Source: Hansschlegelia quercus (GTDB lineage: Bacteria; Pseudomonadota; Alphaproteobacteria; Rhizobiales; Methylopilaceae). Taken from it: a stretch of 64,000 bases of DNA. Where the stretch lies: NCBI RefSeq assembly GCF_004310425.1, contig NZ_SIUB01000005.1, positions 1-64,000 on the forward strand. The letters are read 5' to 3'. The notes under the pieces were generated by a model. That model was given only the letters and a program-made list of their open reading frames with translations. It was not told the origin of the DNA and ran no database searches. Both the position numbers and the translations under genes were made by a program. Of this stretch, positions 1-7,883 are shown piece after piece (position 1 is the first letter of the stretch; every line of letters starts with the position of its first letter).

Positions 1-35
1 GAAGGTCACAGGTTCAAATCCTGTCCCCGCAACCA
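1..35 (+). tRNA. Initiator tRNA-Met (fMet), 3' end only
   Basis: Only the last 35 bases are inside the window: the end of the anticodon stem and variable loop, a T arm of 5 bp (8-12 with 20-24) around a TTCAAAT loop, the 3' acceptor strand CCCCGCA at 25-31, discriminator A and an encoded CCA at 33-35. The acceptor and T-arm sequence match the alphaproteobacterial initiator tRNA-Met from memory. The anticodon lies outside the window, so the identity is an inference; that it is a tRNA is clear. Confidence 0.85.
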
Positions 36-42
36 AATAAAC

Positions 43-75
43 AAAAACCCGCCAGCTAAAAGCCGGCGGGTTTTT
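43..75 (+). terminator. Rho-independent terminator of the tRNA
   Basis: CCCGCC at 48-53 pairs with GGCGGG at 65-70. A mismatch and 3 more base pairs follow, around an AAA loop, and five T residues follow at 71-75. The flanking A5 and T5 make it potentially bidirectional. It starts 8 bases after the tRNA CCA. Confidence 0.85.
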
Positions 76-236
76 GCATCTGGGAGGAGCGCGGCGCCAA
101 GCCATGCGCATGCGCAGGATCGATCTTGTCCGCTGGGAGTTCGACCCCGAAGCGGATCAGGCGTATCTCCGCTCAGAACCGACACGTTCCGGGACAGCGC
201 GTTCACGCGGTCTCGTCGAGCAGGAAAGATATCGCT

Positions 237-1349
237 TTGGCCAGTCCCACGCTCTTCAAGCCGATGACCATCGGCAAGCTTGATCTCCCAAATCGCATCG
301 TCATCGCGCCGATGTGCCAGTATTCGGCCGAAGACGGCCGCATGACGGACTGGCACCTGATCCATCTCGGCCAGCTCGCCCTGTCGGGCGCGGCGCTGCT
401 CACCATCGAGGCGACCGCGGTGGTTCCCGAGGGACGGATCACCTACGCCGATGTCGGGCTCTATGACGACGCGACCGAGGCCGCGATGGCCCGGACGCTG
501 GACAGCGTGCGCCGCTGGTCCGACATGCCGATCGGGATCCAGCTCGCCCATGCCGGGCGAAAGGCTTCGACCGAAAAGCCCTGGCTAGGCGGTCATCACA
601 TCCAACCGTCAGCGCCGAACGGCTGGCGAACCGAGGCGCCCTCGCCTATCCCGTTCGCCGACAGCGACGCGCCGCCCCAGGCGCTCGACGCGGACGGGCT
701 GAAGCGCGTGCGCGACGCCTTCGCCGCAGCGGCGGTCCGCGCCGGCAGGCTCGGGATCGACGCCGTGCAGCTCCACGGAGCGCACGGCTATCTCATCCAC
801 CAGTTCCTCTCGCCGCTCTCCAACCGGCGCGAGGACGAGTACGGTGGCTCGATCGAGAACCGGATGCGGTTTCCACTCGAGCTCTACGATGCCGTGCGCG
901 CTGCATTTCCTTCCGACCGGCCAGTGACGATGCGCGTATCCGGAACCGACTGGGTGGAGGGCGGCTGGGACATCGATCAAACGATCGCCTTCGCCAAGGC
1001 GCTCGAGGCGCGTGGTTGCGACGCGATCCATGTGTCGAGCGGCGGACTGCATCCGACACAGCAGATTCCGGTCGCTCCGGGCTATCAGGTACCGCTGGCG
1101 CGTGCCGTGAAGGCCGAGGTCTCGATTCCGGTCGTCGCGGTCGGCCTGATCACCGGCTACGAGCAGGCCGAGGCGATCGTCGCGACCGGCGACGCCGACA
1201 TGATCGCGCTCGCCCGCACCATCCTCTACGATCCGCGCTGGCCTTGGCATGCGGCGGCGGAACTCGGCGGGCAGATCCGCGCGGCCGATCAATACCTGCG
1301 CTGCCAGCCCGCGCGGCTGAGGGACCTGTTCGTGAAGAAGGCGGGCTGA
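237..1349 (+). CDS. NADH:flavin oxidoreductase, Old Yellow Enzyme family (YqjM-like)
   Basis: FMN-dependent ene-reductase of the YqjM-type branch, expected to reduce activated C=C bonds in the cytoplasm with NAD(P)H. The TIM barrel starts with the family pattern PNRIV..PMCQYSA, which holds the redox-tuning Cys and the Tyr two residues later. The substrate- and FMN-binding block HGAHGYLIHQF and the LSNRREDEYGGS segment follow. A TTG at 237 is chosen as start because AGGAAAG ends 8 bases upstream and the protein then begins like other YqjM proteins (370 aa). The open frame extends to an ATG at 126, which would add a 37-residue tail unlike the family. Monocistronic and convergent with the phosphoribosyltransferase gene. 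The physiological substrate is unknown. Confidence 0.9.
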   Translation: MASPTLFKPMTIGKLDLPNRIVIAPMCQYSAEDGRMTDWHLIHLGQLALSGAALLTIEATAVVPEGRITYADVGLYDDATEAAMARTLDSVRRWSDMPIGIQLAHAGRKASTEKPWLGGHHIQPSAPNGWRTEAPSPIPFADSDAPPQALDADGLKRVRDAFAAAAVRAGRLGIDAVQLHGAHGYLIHQFLSPLSNRREDEYGGSIENRMRFPLELYDAVRAAFPSDRPVTMRVSGTDWVEGGWDIDQTIAFAKALEARGCDAIHVSSGGLHPTQQIPVAPGYQVPLARAVKAEVSIPVVAVGLITGYEQAEAIVATGDADMIALARTILYDPRWPWHAAAELGGQIRAADQYLRCQPARLRDLFVKKAG

Positions 1350-1398
1350 GAGCGGACCGGGATTGCGGGGGTATCCGCCCTGCCCTGCGGGATCGCCG

Positions 1399-2031
1399 TC
1401 AGGTTCCGGAGATCGGACGCCATACGCCGCCCTCGGGCGCGAATTGCGGAATGTGGGCGAGGCTTCGGATCAGCGACGCGTCGGCCCCGAGCGCCTCCTC
1501 CCAGTCGTGCGCTTCGGTGAGGATCACCCCCGCCCCGACGACCTCGGCGCCCGCCCGCCGGCAAAGCGCGATCGCGCCGCCGAGGCTGCCGCCCGAGGCG
1601 ACGACGTCATCGACCACGACCACCCGCCTGCCCTCGAGCAGCGGCATGGCCTGCCTGTCCAGCAGCAGGCGCTGCTCGCCGGCCGAGGTGATGGACTGGA
1701 TCGTCTGGACCAGCGCGTCGCCGAGGTGGATCTTCGGCGACTTCTGCAGGATCACGTAATCATCGAGCCCGAGAGCGCGCGTGACCTCGATCGCGACCGG
1801 GATCCCGAGCGTGGCGGCCCCCACAACCACATCGGGCTTCAGCGGCGCGAGGCGCTCCGCGAGCCGCTCGCCGCAATGCGCGCCGAAGCGCACGCCGAGA
1901 TCGATCACCATCATCAGCGAGATCGCGAAATCCGGCTTGATCGCGACGATCGGCAGATCGAGCCGCCAGCCGGCGACGTCGACGGGCCAGGTCTGACCGG
2001 TGAGCTTCGACACTTGTTCGGGAGCGGTCAT
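1399..2031 (-). CDS. Phosphoribosyltransferase linked to an ECF transporter
   Basis: Type I phosphoribosyltransferase of 210 aa, expected to couple a base to PRPP in the cytoplasm. The PRPP loop is plain: VVVVDDVVASGGS, about residues 125-137. The upstream segment VVVGAATLGIPVA fits the adenine/xanthine-type fold. ATG at 2031 has GGAGGA 3 bases upstream and overlaps the stop of the EcfT gene by 4 nt (ATGA). A much longer open frame reaches 2625 but lies inside the EcfT gene. Last gene of a four-gene ECF operon, so it probably traps the imported compound as a nucleotide. This is an inference: the base (purine, pyrimidine or another) cannot be read from the sequence. Confidence 0.85.
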   Translation of the reverse strand: MTAPEQVSKLTGQTWPVDVAGWRLDLPIVAIKPDFAISLMMVIDLGVRFGAHCGERLAERLAPLKPDVVVGAATLGIPVAIEVTRALGLDDYVILQKSPKIHLGDALVQTIQSITSAGEQRLLLDRQAMPLLEGRRVVVVDDVVASGGSLGGAIALCRRAGAEVVGAGVILTEAHDWEEALGADASLIRSLAHIPQFAPEGGVWRPISGT

Positions 2032-2693
2032 TTGTCCTCCGGGATGCGATCGTCGACGAAAAGGCCCACGCGCCGCCACGTCGTGCGCTTGACGGATGGA
2101 TCGAAGCCCGACGTCGCGAACGAAACCGAGATCGCATGGGCCATGCGCACGGCCTGCACCAGGAGCGGAACGCCGCGGGCGAGCGCATAGCGCAGCTTCA
2201 CGTGGATCGGCGCGCGGTCGATCTCGAGGCCACGGGCGCGCTGGGCGTCGGCGATGCGCTCGAACTCCTCGCGCAGCATGGGCACCAATCCGAAGGTCAG
2301 CGACAAAGCGAGCGTCGCCATCGCTGGCAGCCGCGCGGCGCTCGCCGCCGCCATGATGGCGCCTGGCGTCGAGGTCTCCATCACGAAGAAGAACGCGCCC
2401 GTGGTCGCCACCAGCCGCGCAGCCATCCGGATCGCGATCGGCAGAGCTTCGCCGAGCGCCATCCCCTGGATCGAGAGGTTCAGCAGCCAGGAGGCGACGA
2501 CCAGCGCGACGAGGATGAGCGCGCCCTTGAGATAGGCCCTCAATCCCGGAGTGCGCGTCACAGCGAGCCCCGCGATGACGAGCCCCGCGGCGAGCGCGCT
2601 CCAGTACGGCCCTGGCGCGGCCCACGCGAGCGCCATCACCAAAGTCGCGCCGGCGAGCTTCACGAAGAAGTTGAGGCGATGGGCTGCGCTCAT
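2028..2693 (-). CDS. ECF transporter transmembrane protein (EcfT/CbiQ family)
   Basis: Membrane scaffold of an energy-coupling-factor importer, 221 aa, linking the substrate-binding S protein to the ATPase. Four to five hydrophobic segments lie in the first 130 residues and the coupling region follows. The first coupling motif is intact (AQRARGLEI). Where a second A-R-G motif usually sits the sequence is FATSGFDP, so the Arg is missing. ATG at 2693 overlaps the ATPase stop by 4 nt and the stop overlaps the phosphoribosyltransferase start by 4 nt, so all three are translationally coupled. A start at 2759 would run into the ATPase gene. Confidence 0.88.
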   Translation of the reverse strand: MSAAHRLNFFVKLAGATLVMALAWAAPGPYWSALAAGLVIAGLAVTRTPGLRAYLKGALILVALVVASWLLNLSIQGMALGEALPIAIRMAARLVATTGAFFFVMETSTPGAIMAAASAARLPAMATLALSLTFGLVPMLREEFERIADAQRARGLEIDRAPIHVKLRYALARGVPLLVQAVRMAHAISVSFATSGFDPSVKRTTWRRVGLFVDDRIPEDK

Positions 2694-4216
2694 GCCGCGC
2701 GCGCCTCCTGCGCGTAAGGCTTCGGCCAGCCGAGCGCCTCGAAGGCGCCCGAGTCCCAAACCGCCCCAGTCGGGCCGTCGAAGGCGAGCCGTCCGTCGGC
2801 CAGAACCATCGCGCGGGCGCAGACGTCGTCGACGAGCTCGAGATCGTGGGAGATGAGGATGACCGCCCTTCCCTGCGCCTCGCTCGCGTCGAGGAAGCGG
2901 CCGAGCAGCGCCCTCCCCGCGCGGTCGCGCGCGATCAGAGGCTCGTCGAGGATCGCGACGGCGCAGCCCCCCGCCTCGACGCAGGCGAGGCCGAGAAGCC
3001 CCTGCTCACGCGCCGACAACGCGAAGGGGTTGACCTCGGCCTTGTCCGCCAGCCCGTAAGGTTCCAGCGCGGCGAGCGCCTCCGCGCGGATCACAGGATC
3101 CGCGACGCGGCGCGTATCGGTCGCCATCGCGAAGACGACCTCCTCCAGCACCGTCATGTTGAACAGCACGCGGCGCATGTTCTGCGGGAGATAGCCGATG
3201 CGGCGTGCGCGCTGGGCCGGGCTCCAGGAGGCCGCGTCGGCGTCGTCGAGCGCGACCGAGCCGGCGGCGGCCTTGAGCAGGCCGAGCAGGGTCTGGAACA
3301 GCGTCGTCTTGCCGGCGCCGTTCGCCCCGACAAGGCCCACGATCTCGCCTGCTGAAAGCGCGAACGAGACATCCTGCAGCACGGGCGCTCCGCCCGGCCG
3401 GACGAGGCTCGAGCGCAATCCGGAGACGGCTAGCCGCGTCGGACCGACTGCGCCCGGCCGGCGCCGGCGCAGCGCTTCTCCCGGCGCGATGACGCCTGCG
3501 GTTCTCCAGATCTCGTTGTTCCGCGCAGCGTCTGAGATCGATGTCTGGCCGACCAGCCTTCCGCCCGCGAGAAACAGCGCGCGTTCCGTCACCTGCGCGA
3601 GCGAGGCGGCGTCCTGCTCGGCGATCAGCATCGTGCAACCGGGCCGCGCCGCGCGGGCCTCCCCGAGCGCGGATGCGAGGCGGCCACGAGCCTGCGGATC
3701 GAGGCCGGTGGTGGGCTCGTCAAGAACGAGCAGATCGGGCTCTGCGGCGAACGCCGCTGCGAGCGCGACCATGCGGCGTTCGCCCCCGGAGAGCGTCAGC
3801 GCCTGGCGGCCGGCAAGCCGCCGGATGCCGAACCGGTCGATTACTTTCGACACCTCCCGGCGAACCTCATCGCGCGGGGTGCGCCGGTTCTCCAGCGGGA
3901 ACGCGATCATATCCTCGACCGAGAGGTTCCAGAGCTGGTCGTCGAGGTTCTGGAACACGAAGCCGACGGCCGAGAAAAGCTCGGGCGTCGGCCATTCGCG
4001 CATAAGCCTGCCGCCGAGCCGGATCTCGCCCGAAAACTCCTGCGCGCGGACGAGGCGCGGCACGATCCCGCCCGCGGCTGCGAGCAGGGTCGACTTGCCG
4101 GCCCCGCCGGCGCCGCAGATGACCGCCGCCTCGCCCGGCGCAAGCCTGAACGAGACGTCGGCCACCGCAGGCTCCGGCGCGCCGAAACCGACGGTGAGAC
4201 TGTCGAGAACGAGCAT
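2690..4216 (-). CDS. ECF transporter ATPase, two ABC domains fused
   Basis: 508-aa cytoplasmic ATPase that carries both nucleotide-binding halves of an ECF transporter in one chain (EcfA1-EcfA2 equivalents). Domain 1: Walker A GAGGAGKST near residue 36, signature LSGGE, Walker B LLVLDEPTTGLD. Domain 2: Walker A GANGAGKTT near 300, Walker B VAILDEP, but the signature reads LSAREQ instead of LSGGQ. One of the two composite ATP sites therefore looks degenerate, as in several fused ABC proteins. It lies 16 nt after the S component and overlaps EcfT by 4 nt. A dedicated ATPase marks this as a group I-type ECF system with its own energising module. Confidence 0.92.
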   Translation of the reverse strand: MLVLDSLTVGFGAPEPAVADVSFRLAPGEAAVICGAGGAGKSTLLAAAGGIVPRLVRAQEFSGEIRLGGRLMREWPTPELFSAVGFVFQNLDDQLWNLSVEDMIAFPLENRRTPRDEVRREVSKVIDRFGIRRLAGRQALTLSGGERRMVALAAAFAAEPDLLVLDEPTTGLDPQARGRLASALGEARAARPGCTMLIAEQDAASLAQVTERALFLAGGRLVGQTSISDAARNNEIWRTAGVIAPGEALRRRRPGAVGPTRLAVSGLRSSLVRPGGAPVLQDVSFALSAGEIVGLVGANGAGKTTLFQTLLGLLKAAAGSVALDDADAASWSPAQRARRIGYLPQNMRRVLFNMTVLEEVVFAMATDTRRVADPVIRAEALAALEPYGLADKAEVNPFALSAREQGLLGLACVEAGGCAVAILDEPLIARDRAGRALLGRFLDASEAQGRAVILISHDLELVDDVCARAMVLADGRLAFDGPTGAVWDSGAFEALGWPKPYAQEARAA

Positions 4217-4232
4217 GCGTTACGGCGGCCCT

Positions 4233-4802
4233 TCAGAAGCGCGAGACACCGCCGGCATGCGCGCTCTTCAGGATTTTCAGCGCGGGCAGCAGGAGCAGCG
4301 GCGTGCCCAGCACCATCGGCACGATGTCGGACAGGCCGAGATAGCCGACGGCCCACCAGAACGGGAAGATGCCGAGATAAGCGAGGCTCGCCGAGACCGC
4401 GACGACCATGACGAGGCCGACGACGGCGCAGACCAGCGCGATCTTGATCAGCGCCTTCCTATCCGTGGCGTCGCGCGCCGGGTTGAACAGCAGGCCGGGA
4501 ACGAACCCCGTCAGCCCGACCATGATTCCGTCGACGATTAGCGAGTGGAACGGAATGAAGGTCCCCGCCAGCAGCGACCATAGGACCGTGCCCAGATAGC
4601 CGCAGATGAACCCGCTCTTCGGACCGAGCAGGATGCCGACCAGAGGCGGCAGGAAGGCGAAGATGCGCCACTGGATGACGCCGGGCACGAGCTGGATCGG
4701 GTTCGCGTAGGCCCAAAGCACGCCCGTCGCGGCGGCCGCCACCAGAGAGAGAATGATCGGAAAGAGCGGGTTGCCCTCCGTCTCGTGCGTCGTCGAACTC
4801 AT
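4233..4802 (-). CDS. ECF transporter S component (substrate-binding membrane protein)
   Basis: 189-aa integral membrane protein with about five to six hydrophobic helices (near residues 10-30, 38-55, 60-85, 95-112, 130-152, 155-178), the size of ECF S components. It heads the operon S-ATPase-EcfT-phosphoribosyltransferase. ATG at 4802 is preceded by GGAGG with 9 bases between. The upstream in-frame ATG at 4943 would add a basic tail without family features. Substrate specificity cannot be read from the sequence; the downstream phosphoribosyltransferase suggests a nucleobase or a related ring compound (inference). Confidence 0.82.
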   Translation of the reverse strand: MSSTTHETEGNPLFPIILSLVAAAATGVLWAYANPIQLVPGVIQWRIFAFLPPLVGILLGPKSGFICGYLGTVLWSLLAGTFIPFHSLIVDGIMVGLTGFVPGLLFNPARDATDRKALIKIALVCAVVGLVMVVAVSASLAYLGIFPFWWAVGYLGLSDIVPMVLGTPLLLLPALKILKSAHAGGVSRF

Positions 4803-4965
4803 AGCGTTACGCCTCCACTTCGTCGGCGACGCGAAGCAAGCCTCAGGCCATTGCCGGCGTTTCCTGCGCGCGGCGAGATGACTGGCGGATGACGTGCCTC
4901 TGAGGGCGGCAAGATTTCGGGTGATGCACGATATCGGGCACATCGCGGACGAACCAGTCGCAGGA

Positions 4966-5029
4966 GCGCCGGGTTCCTTTCTCCGTGCGATGGACGCTTT
5001 TGCGTCGTCTCAGGCGCCGCCCCCGGCGC
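4966..5029 (-). promoter_or_regulatory. Potential structured leader RNA upstream of the ECF operon
   Basis: Read on the minus strand, GCGCCGGG (5029-5022) can pair with CCCGGCGC (4973-4966), enclosing a perfect hairpin GACGC-AAAA-GCGTC (5006-4993). The strands between the two helices are unequal: about 15 nt on the 5' side and 19 nt on the 3' side. It lies about 160 nt before the S-component ATG in a 446-nt stretch without a convincing gene. This resembles a ligand-binding leader, but I do not recognise a known riboswitch consensus. The pairing could be a product of high GC content. Confidence 0.35.
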
Positions 5030-5248
5030 GTGAGAGACGGAAAGCGACGGGGGCGACTAGACGACGTCGGGGCCCGGTGGGGGCAGACGACCCCGGATCG
5101 CCTTCTCGCCATACGCTGATACCGCGTTGACGGTTTGATAAGACGCGCCGACTTTGGCTTGTCGAGGAGATCTCGTTCTCGATAGAGCCAAAATCCTGGC
5201 GCACCGACCGCTTAGGCGGACGTCCAACCATCGTTCGCGGAAACGATA

Positions 5249-5578
5249 ATGCATTCTGAAAGAAGGCGTAGCACGGCCGCTCTCTATGCAGTGCCGCTCG
5301 TCGTCATCTGCTGGTCGGGGATCGCAGCCGCTCAAAATCTGCAGTCGAGCGACGCCTCGCATCCAGCGGCTTCCGAGATCGGAGGACCGGCGGTCGGTCT
5401 GCGGGGTTCTCTCGACGGAGCGCCTAGATCGACCGGGTCGATCTCCGCTACGGCTGAGGCTGACCATGAGGCGAGGCTCTCCGATCTCGAGCGAAAAGCT
5501 GAAGCCGCCAGCCGCATCTCGGATTTCAGCCTCCAATTTCCGCCGGAGCCGAAACGAGCCGCGCGCAAGCCGCGGTAG
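5249..5578 (+). CDS. Small exported hypothetical protein
   Basis: 109 aa. The N terminus reads as a signal peptide: basic ERRR, a hydrophobic stretch to about residue 25, then a likely cleavage at GIAAA-QN. The mature part is polar, Ala/Ser-rich, with a short charged helix-like segment (EADHEARLSDLERKAEA) and a basic C terminus. No domain is recognised. It stands alone between the ECF leader and a LysR gene. Longer frames on the other strand lack starts or family features, so this is the most plausible coding frame, but small size limits certainty. Confidence 0.5.
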   Translation: MHSERRRSTAALYAVPLVVICWSGIAAAQNLQSSDASHPAASEIGGPAVGLRGSLDGAPRSTGSISATAEADHEARLSDLERKAEAASRISDFSLQFPPEPKRAARKPR

Positions 5579-5723
5579 CGGATGGCTCCCAGCGGCGTTC
5601 GCCTCGCTTTCGCGCTCCGCATGTTCGGCCGCCACTGTGGCTTGGTTACGTAAGCAGCGACAGCGCCCTCTTCGTGCGAACGGAAGATGCCGCTCACTGC
5701 ATTGCATGGAGCCGAGTTCCGCC

Positions 5724-6617
5724 TCACGCGTCGATATAGGCGGCGAGTTCATGCGGCTCTCCCGTCGGGAAGGTGGCTCTGAGGTGGTCGAGGAACGCCG
5801 AGACGCGCGCGCTCAGCAAGCGGCGCGACGGGTAGAGGGTCCATAAGGCGATTTCCGGCGCATCCACATCGCCCCAATGCACAAGGGAGCCTGCCGCCAG
5901 GTCGTGGCTGACGAGCGAGATCGGGAGGCGCGCTGCTCCCACCCCCGCCCGAACCGCGTCACGAACCATCATCATCGATGATAGGCTGAGGACCGGATTG
6001 ATCGCGATGGTCGAACCTCCGGCCTGAGCCGTGATCTTCCATAGCTCCGAGCGCTCCACCGGACCGCGCACCACAGCGGGCGCGGGCGAACCGTCTCTTG
6101 GCCGCGTCAAAGCGGGGCTCGCCACCACCACCAATCGATCTCGCAGAAATGCGCGCCCGACGAGGGTCTCGTCCGGATCCGGATTCACGCGGATCACCAG
6201 GTCGTAGCCTTCCTCGATCATATCGACCGCTCGATCCTCGGTCGTGACCTCAAGGCGAACGTCTGGGAATTTCATGGCGAACCCGGCCGCCAGCTTGCCC
6301 ATCGCAGTCTGCGAAAACAGCAACGGCGCGCTGATCCGCAGGCGGCCGCGAGGGGTGTGTCCACCAGACGCAATCGCGGTTGCAGTCTCGTCGAGCTCGG
6401 CGAGCAGCGCTGCCGTCCGCTCATAGAGCGCGTGTCCTTCCTGAGTGAGCTTCAGCGCTCTCCCGCCTCGCTCGAACAATCGCAGGTCCAGATCCGCCTC
6501 GAGCTCCGCGACCCTTCGGGACAAGGTGGCCTTGGGCCGACCGGTGGCGCGAGCCGCGCGCCCGAGGCCTGCGTGGCGGGCGACCAGGTTGAAGTCTGCA
6601 AGGGCCAACAGGTCCAT
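5724..6617 (-). CDS. LysR-family transcriptional regulator
   Basis: 297 aa: winged helix-turn-helix in residues 1-60 (DFNLVARHAGLGRAARATGR followed by the recognition helix KATLSRRVAELE), then the LysR substrate domain from about residue 90. ATG at 6617 starts the HTH in the usual place; the ATG at 6719 would run through the promoter region of the neighbour. It is divergent from the NmrA-type reductase with about 100 nt between, the typical layout for a LysR protein controlling its neighbour. The effector is unknown. Confidence 0.9.
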   Translation of the reverse strand: MDLLALADFNLVARHAGLGRAARATGRPKATLSRRVAELEADLDLRLFERGGRALKLTQEGHALYERTAALLAELDETATAIASGGHTPRGRLRISAPLLFSQTAMGKLAAGFAMKFPDVRLEVTTEDRAVDMIEEGYDLVIRVNPDPDETLVGRAFLRDRLVVVASPALTRPRDGSPAPAVVRGPVERSELWKITAQAGGSTIAINPVLSLSSMMMVRDAVRAGVGAARLPISLVSHDLAAGSLVHWGDVDAPEIALWTLYPSRRLLSARVSAFLDHLRATFPTGEPHELAAYIDA

Positions 6618-6718
6618 GTGTTCCACCTGAGAGACGGTATGTCTAAATAGAACGGCTATCGGGCGGAATATGGATCTCTCATTCTCCTTGTGTCCACTGA
6701 GACCCACGGAGATTTCCA

Positions 6719-7597
6719 ATGACCATCCTCGTCACCGGCGCTACCGGCCGCGTCGGCCGCCATGTCGTCGATCAACTCGTCAAGCGCGGCGCGGCCGTGC
6801 GTGTGCTCACTCGCGACGCCTCGAAGGCCGACTTCCCCGCCGGCGTCAACGTCGCCCAGGGCGAACTGCTCGACATCGACTCTCTGCGCAGCGCTTTCGA
6901 CGGCGTCAGCACGCTGTTCCTGCTGAACGCGGTCACGGGCGACGAATTCACCCAGGCGATCATCGCTCTCAACGTCGCCCGTGAATCAGGCGTCGAGCGG
7001 GTCGTCTATCTATCGGTGATCCACGCCGACCGGTTCCCGAACGTGCCCCACTTCGCGGTGAAGTCGGGCGCGGAGCGGATGCTCGAGCAGATGGGCTTTA
7101 GCGCCACGATCCTGCGTCCGTCCTACTTCATCGACAACGAGGTCATGATCAAGGACGTCATCGTGAACCATGGCGTCTATCCGATGCCGATCGGTTTCAA
7201 AGGCGTCGCCATGGTCGACGCTCGAGACATCGCAGAAGTCGCGGCGATCGAGTTGATCCGTCGAGATGAGGCCGTGGGCAAACTGCCGATTGAGACCATC
7301 AACCTTGTCGGTCCGGACACCCTGACCGGCCCGGACGCGGCCGCGATCTGGTCGGACGTCCTCGGCCGCCCGATCGTGTACGGCGGCGATGATCCCACCG
7401 GCTTCGAGCAGAACATGGCCAGCTTCATGCCCAAGTGGATGGCCTACGAGATGCGGCTGATGGCCGAGCGCTATGTCAGCGACGGCATGATCCCGGACGA
7501 AGGCGACGTCGAGCGGCTGACCGAGATCCTGGGCCGTCCGCTGCGCTCCTACCGCGACTTCGCGACCCAACTCGCCGCCGCAGCCACGGAAGCCTGA
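6719..7597 (+). CDS. NAD(P)-binding protein, NmrA/atypical SDR family
   Basis: 292-aa Rossmann protein. The glycine-rich motif VTGATGRVGRHVV occupies residues 4-16, followed by an acidic or basic dinucleotide selector region and VVYLSVIHAD near residue 100. The YxxxK catalytic pair of classical short-chain dehydrogenases is not evident, which fits the NmrA-like atypical group that includes NADPH sensors and quinone reductases. GGAG lies 8 bases before the ATG. Probably regulated by the divergent LysR gene. Substrate unknown. Confidence 0.85.
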   Translation: MTILVTGATGRVGRHVVDQLVKRGAAVRVLTRDASKADFPAGVNVAQGELLDIDSLRSAFDGVSTLFLLNAVTGDEFTQAIIALNVARESGVERVVYLSVIHADRFPNVPHFAVKSGAERMLEQMGFSATILRPSYFIDNEVMIKDVIVNHGVYPMPIGFKGVAMVDARDIAEVAAIELIRRDEAVGKLPIETINLVGPDTLTGPDAAAIWSDVLGRPIVYGGDDPTGFEQNMASFMPKWMAYEMRLMAERYVSDGMIPDEGDVERLTEILGRPLRSYRDFATQLAAAATEA

Positions 7598-7600
7598 CGC

Positions 7601-7880
7601 TTAAACGCGCTTCTCCTGCCAGCTCGCGCCGCGTGGCGAATGGCCTGCAGTCCCCTCTCGCCGCCAGCGGCGCGCCCACGCGTAGAGGCAACCGAGCGGC
7701 TGCGGCGCGCCGATCAGCTCGACCGGCGCGCCGCGGGAGAGCGCAGCCCGGTCGCCTCCTCCCCTCCAGGCCGAAGCAAACGATCACATCCGGCTTCAGA
7801 TATTCCAGGAACTCGAGACTGGATCGCTGGATCGTTCGGCCGCTTGAAGCGCCACCAGAACCAGAGGCCTCAGCTACAGC
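7601..7880 (-). pseudogene. Possible frameshifted gene remnant
   Basis: On the minus strand one frame gives SLEFLEYLKPDVIVCFG and then, after a +1 shift near 7770, another gives APVELIGAPQPLGCLYAW and ends at a TAA at 7603-7601. Both pieces read like folded protein and neither continues in its own frame. I do not recognise the family. High GC content produces open frames readily, so this is a tentative call for an otherwise gene-free gap between the NmrA gene and the mxa cluster. Confidence 0.25.
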
Positions 7881-7883
7881 GGC

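Noticed and set aside
6-551. Long minus-strand frame at the window start ending in a WLRGQDLNL-type tail
   Set aside because: The tail is the reverse translation of the tRNA 3' end, and the rest is antisense to the Old Yellow Enzyme gene.
5007-5012. CTGAGA-like string in the ECF leader suggesting a thiamine riboswitch
   Set aside because: The second conserved thiamine-box segment and the helix order of that class are absent.
4843-5112. Minus-strand frame of 89 codons in the ECF leader
   Set aside because: Arg-rich, low-complexity reading with no family features; it covers the potential RNA structure.
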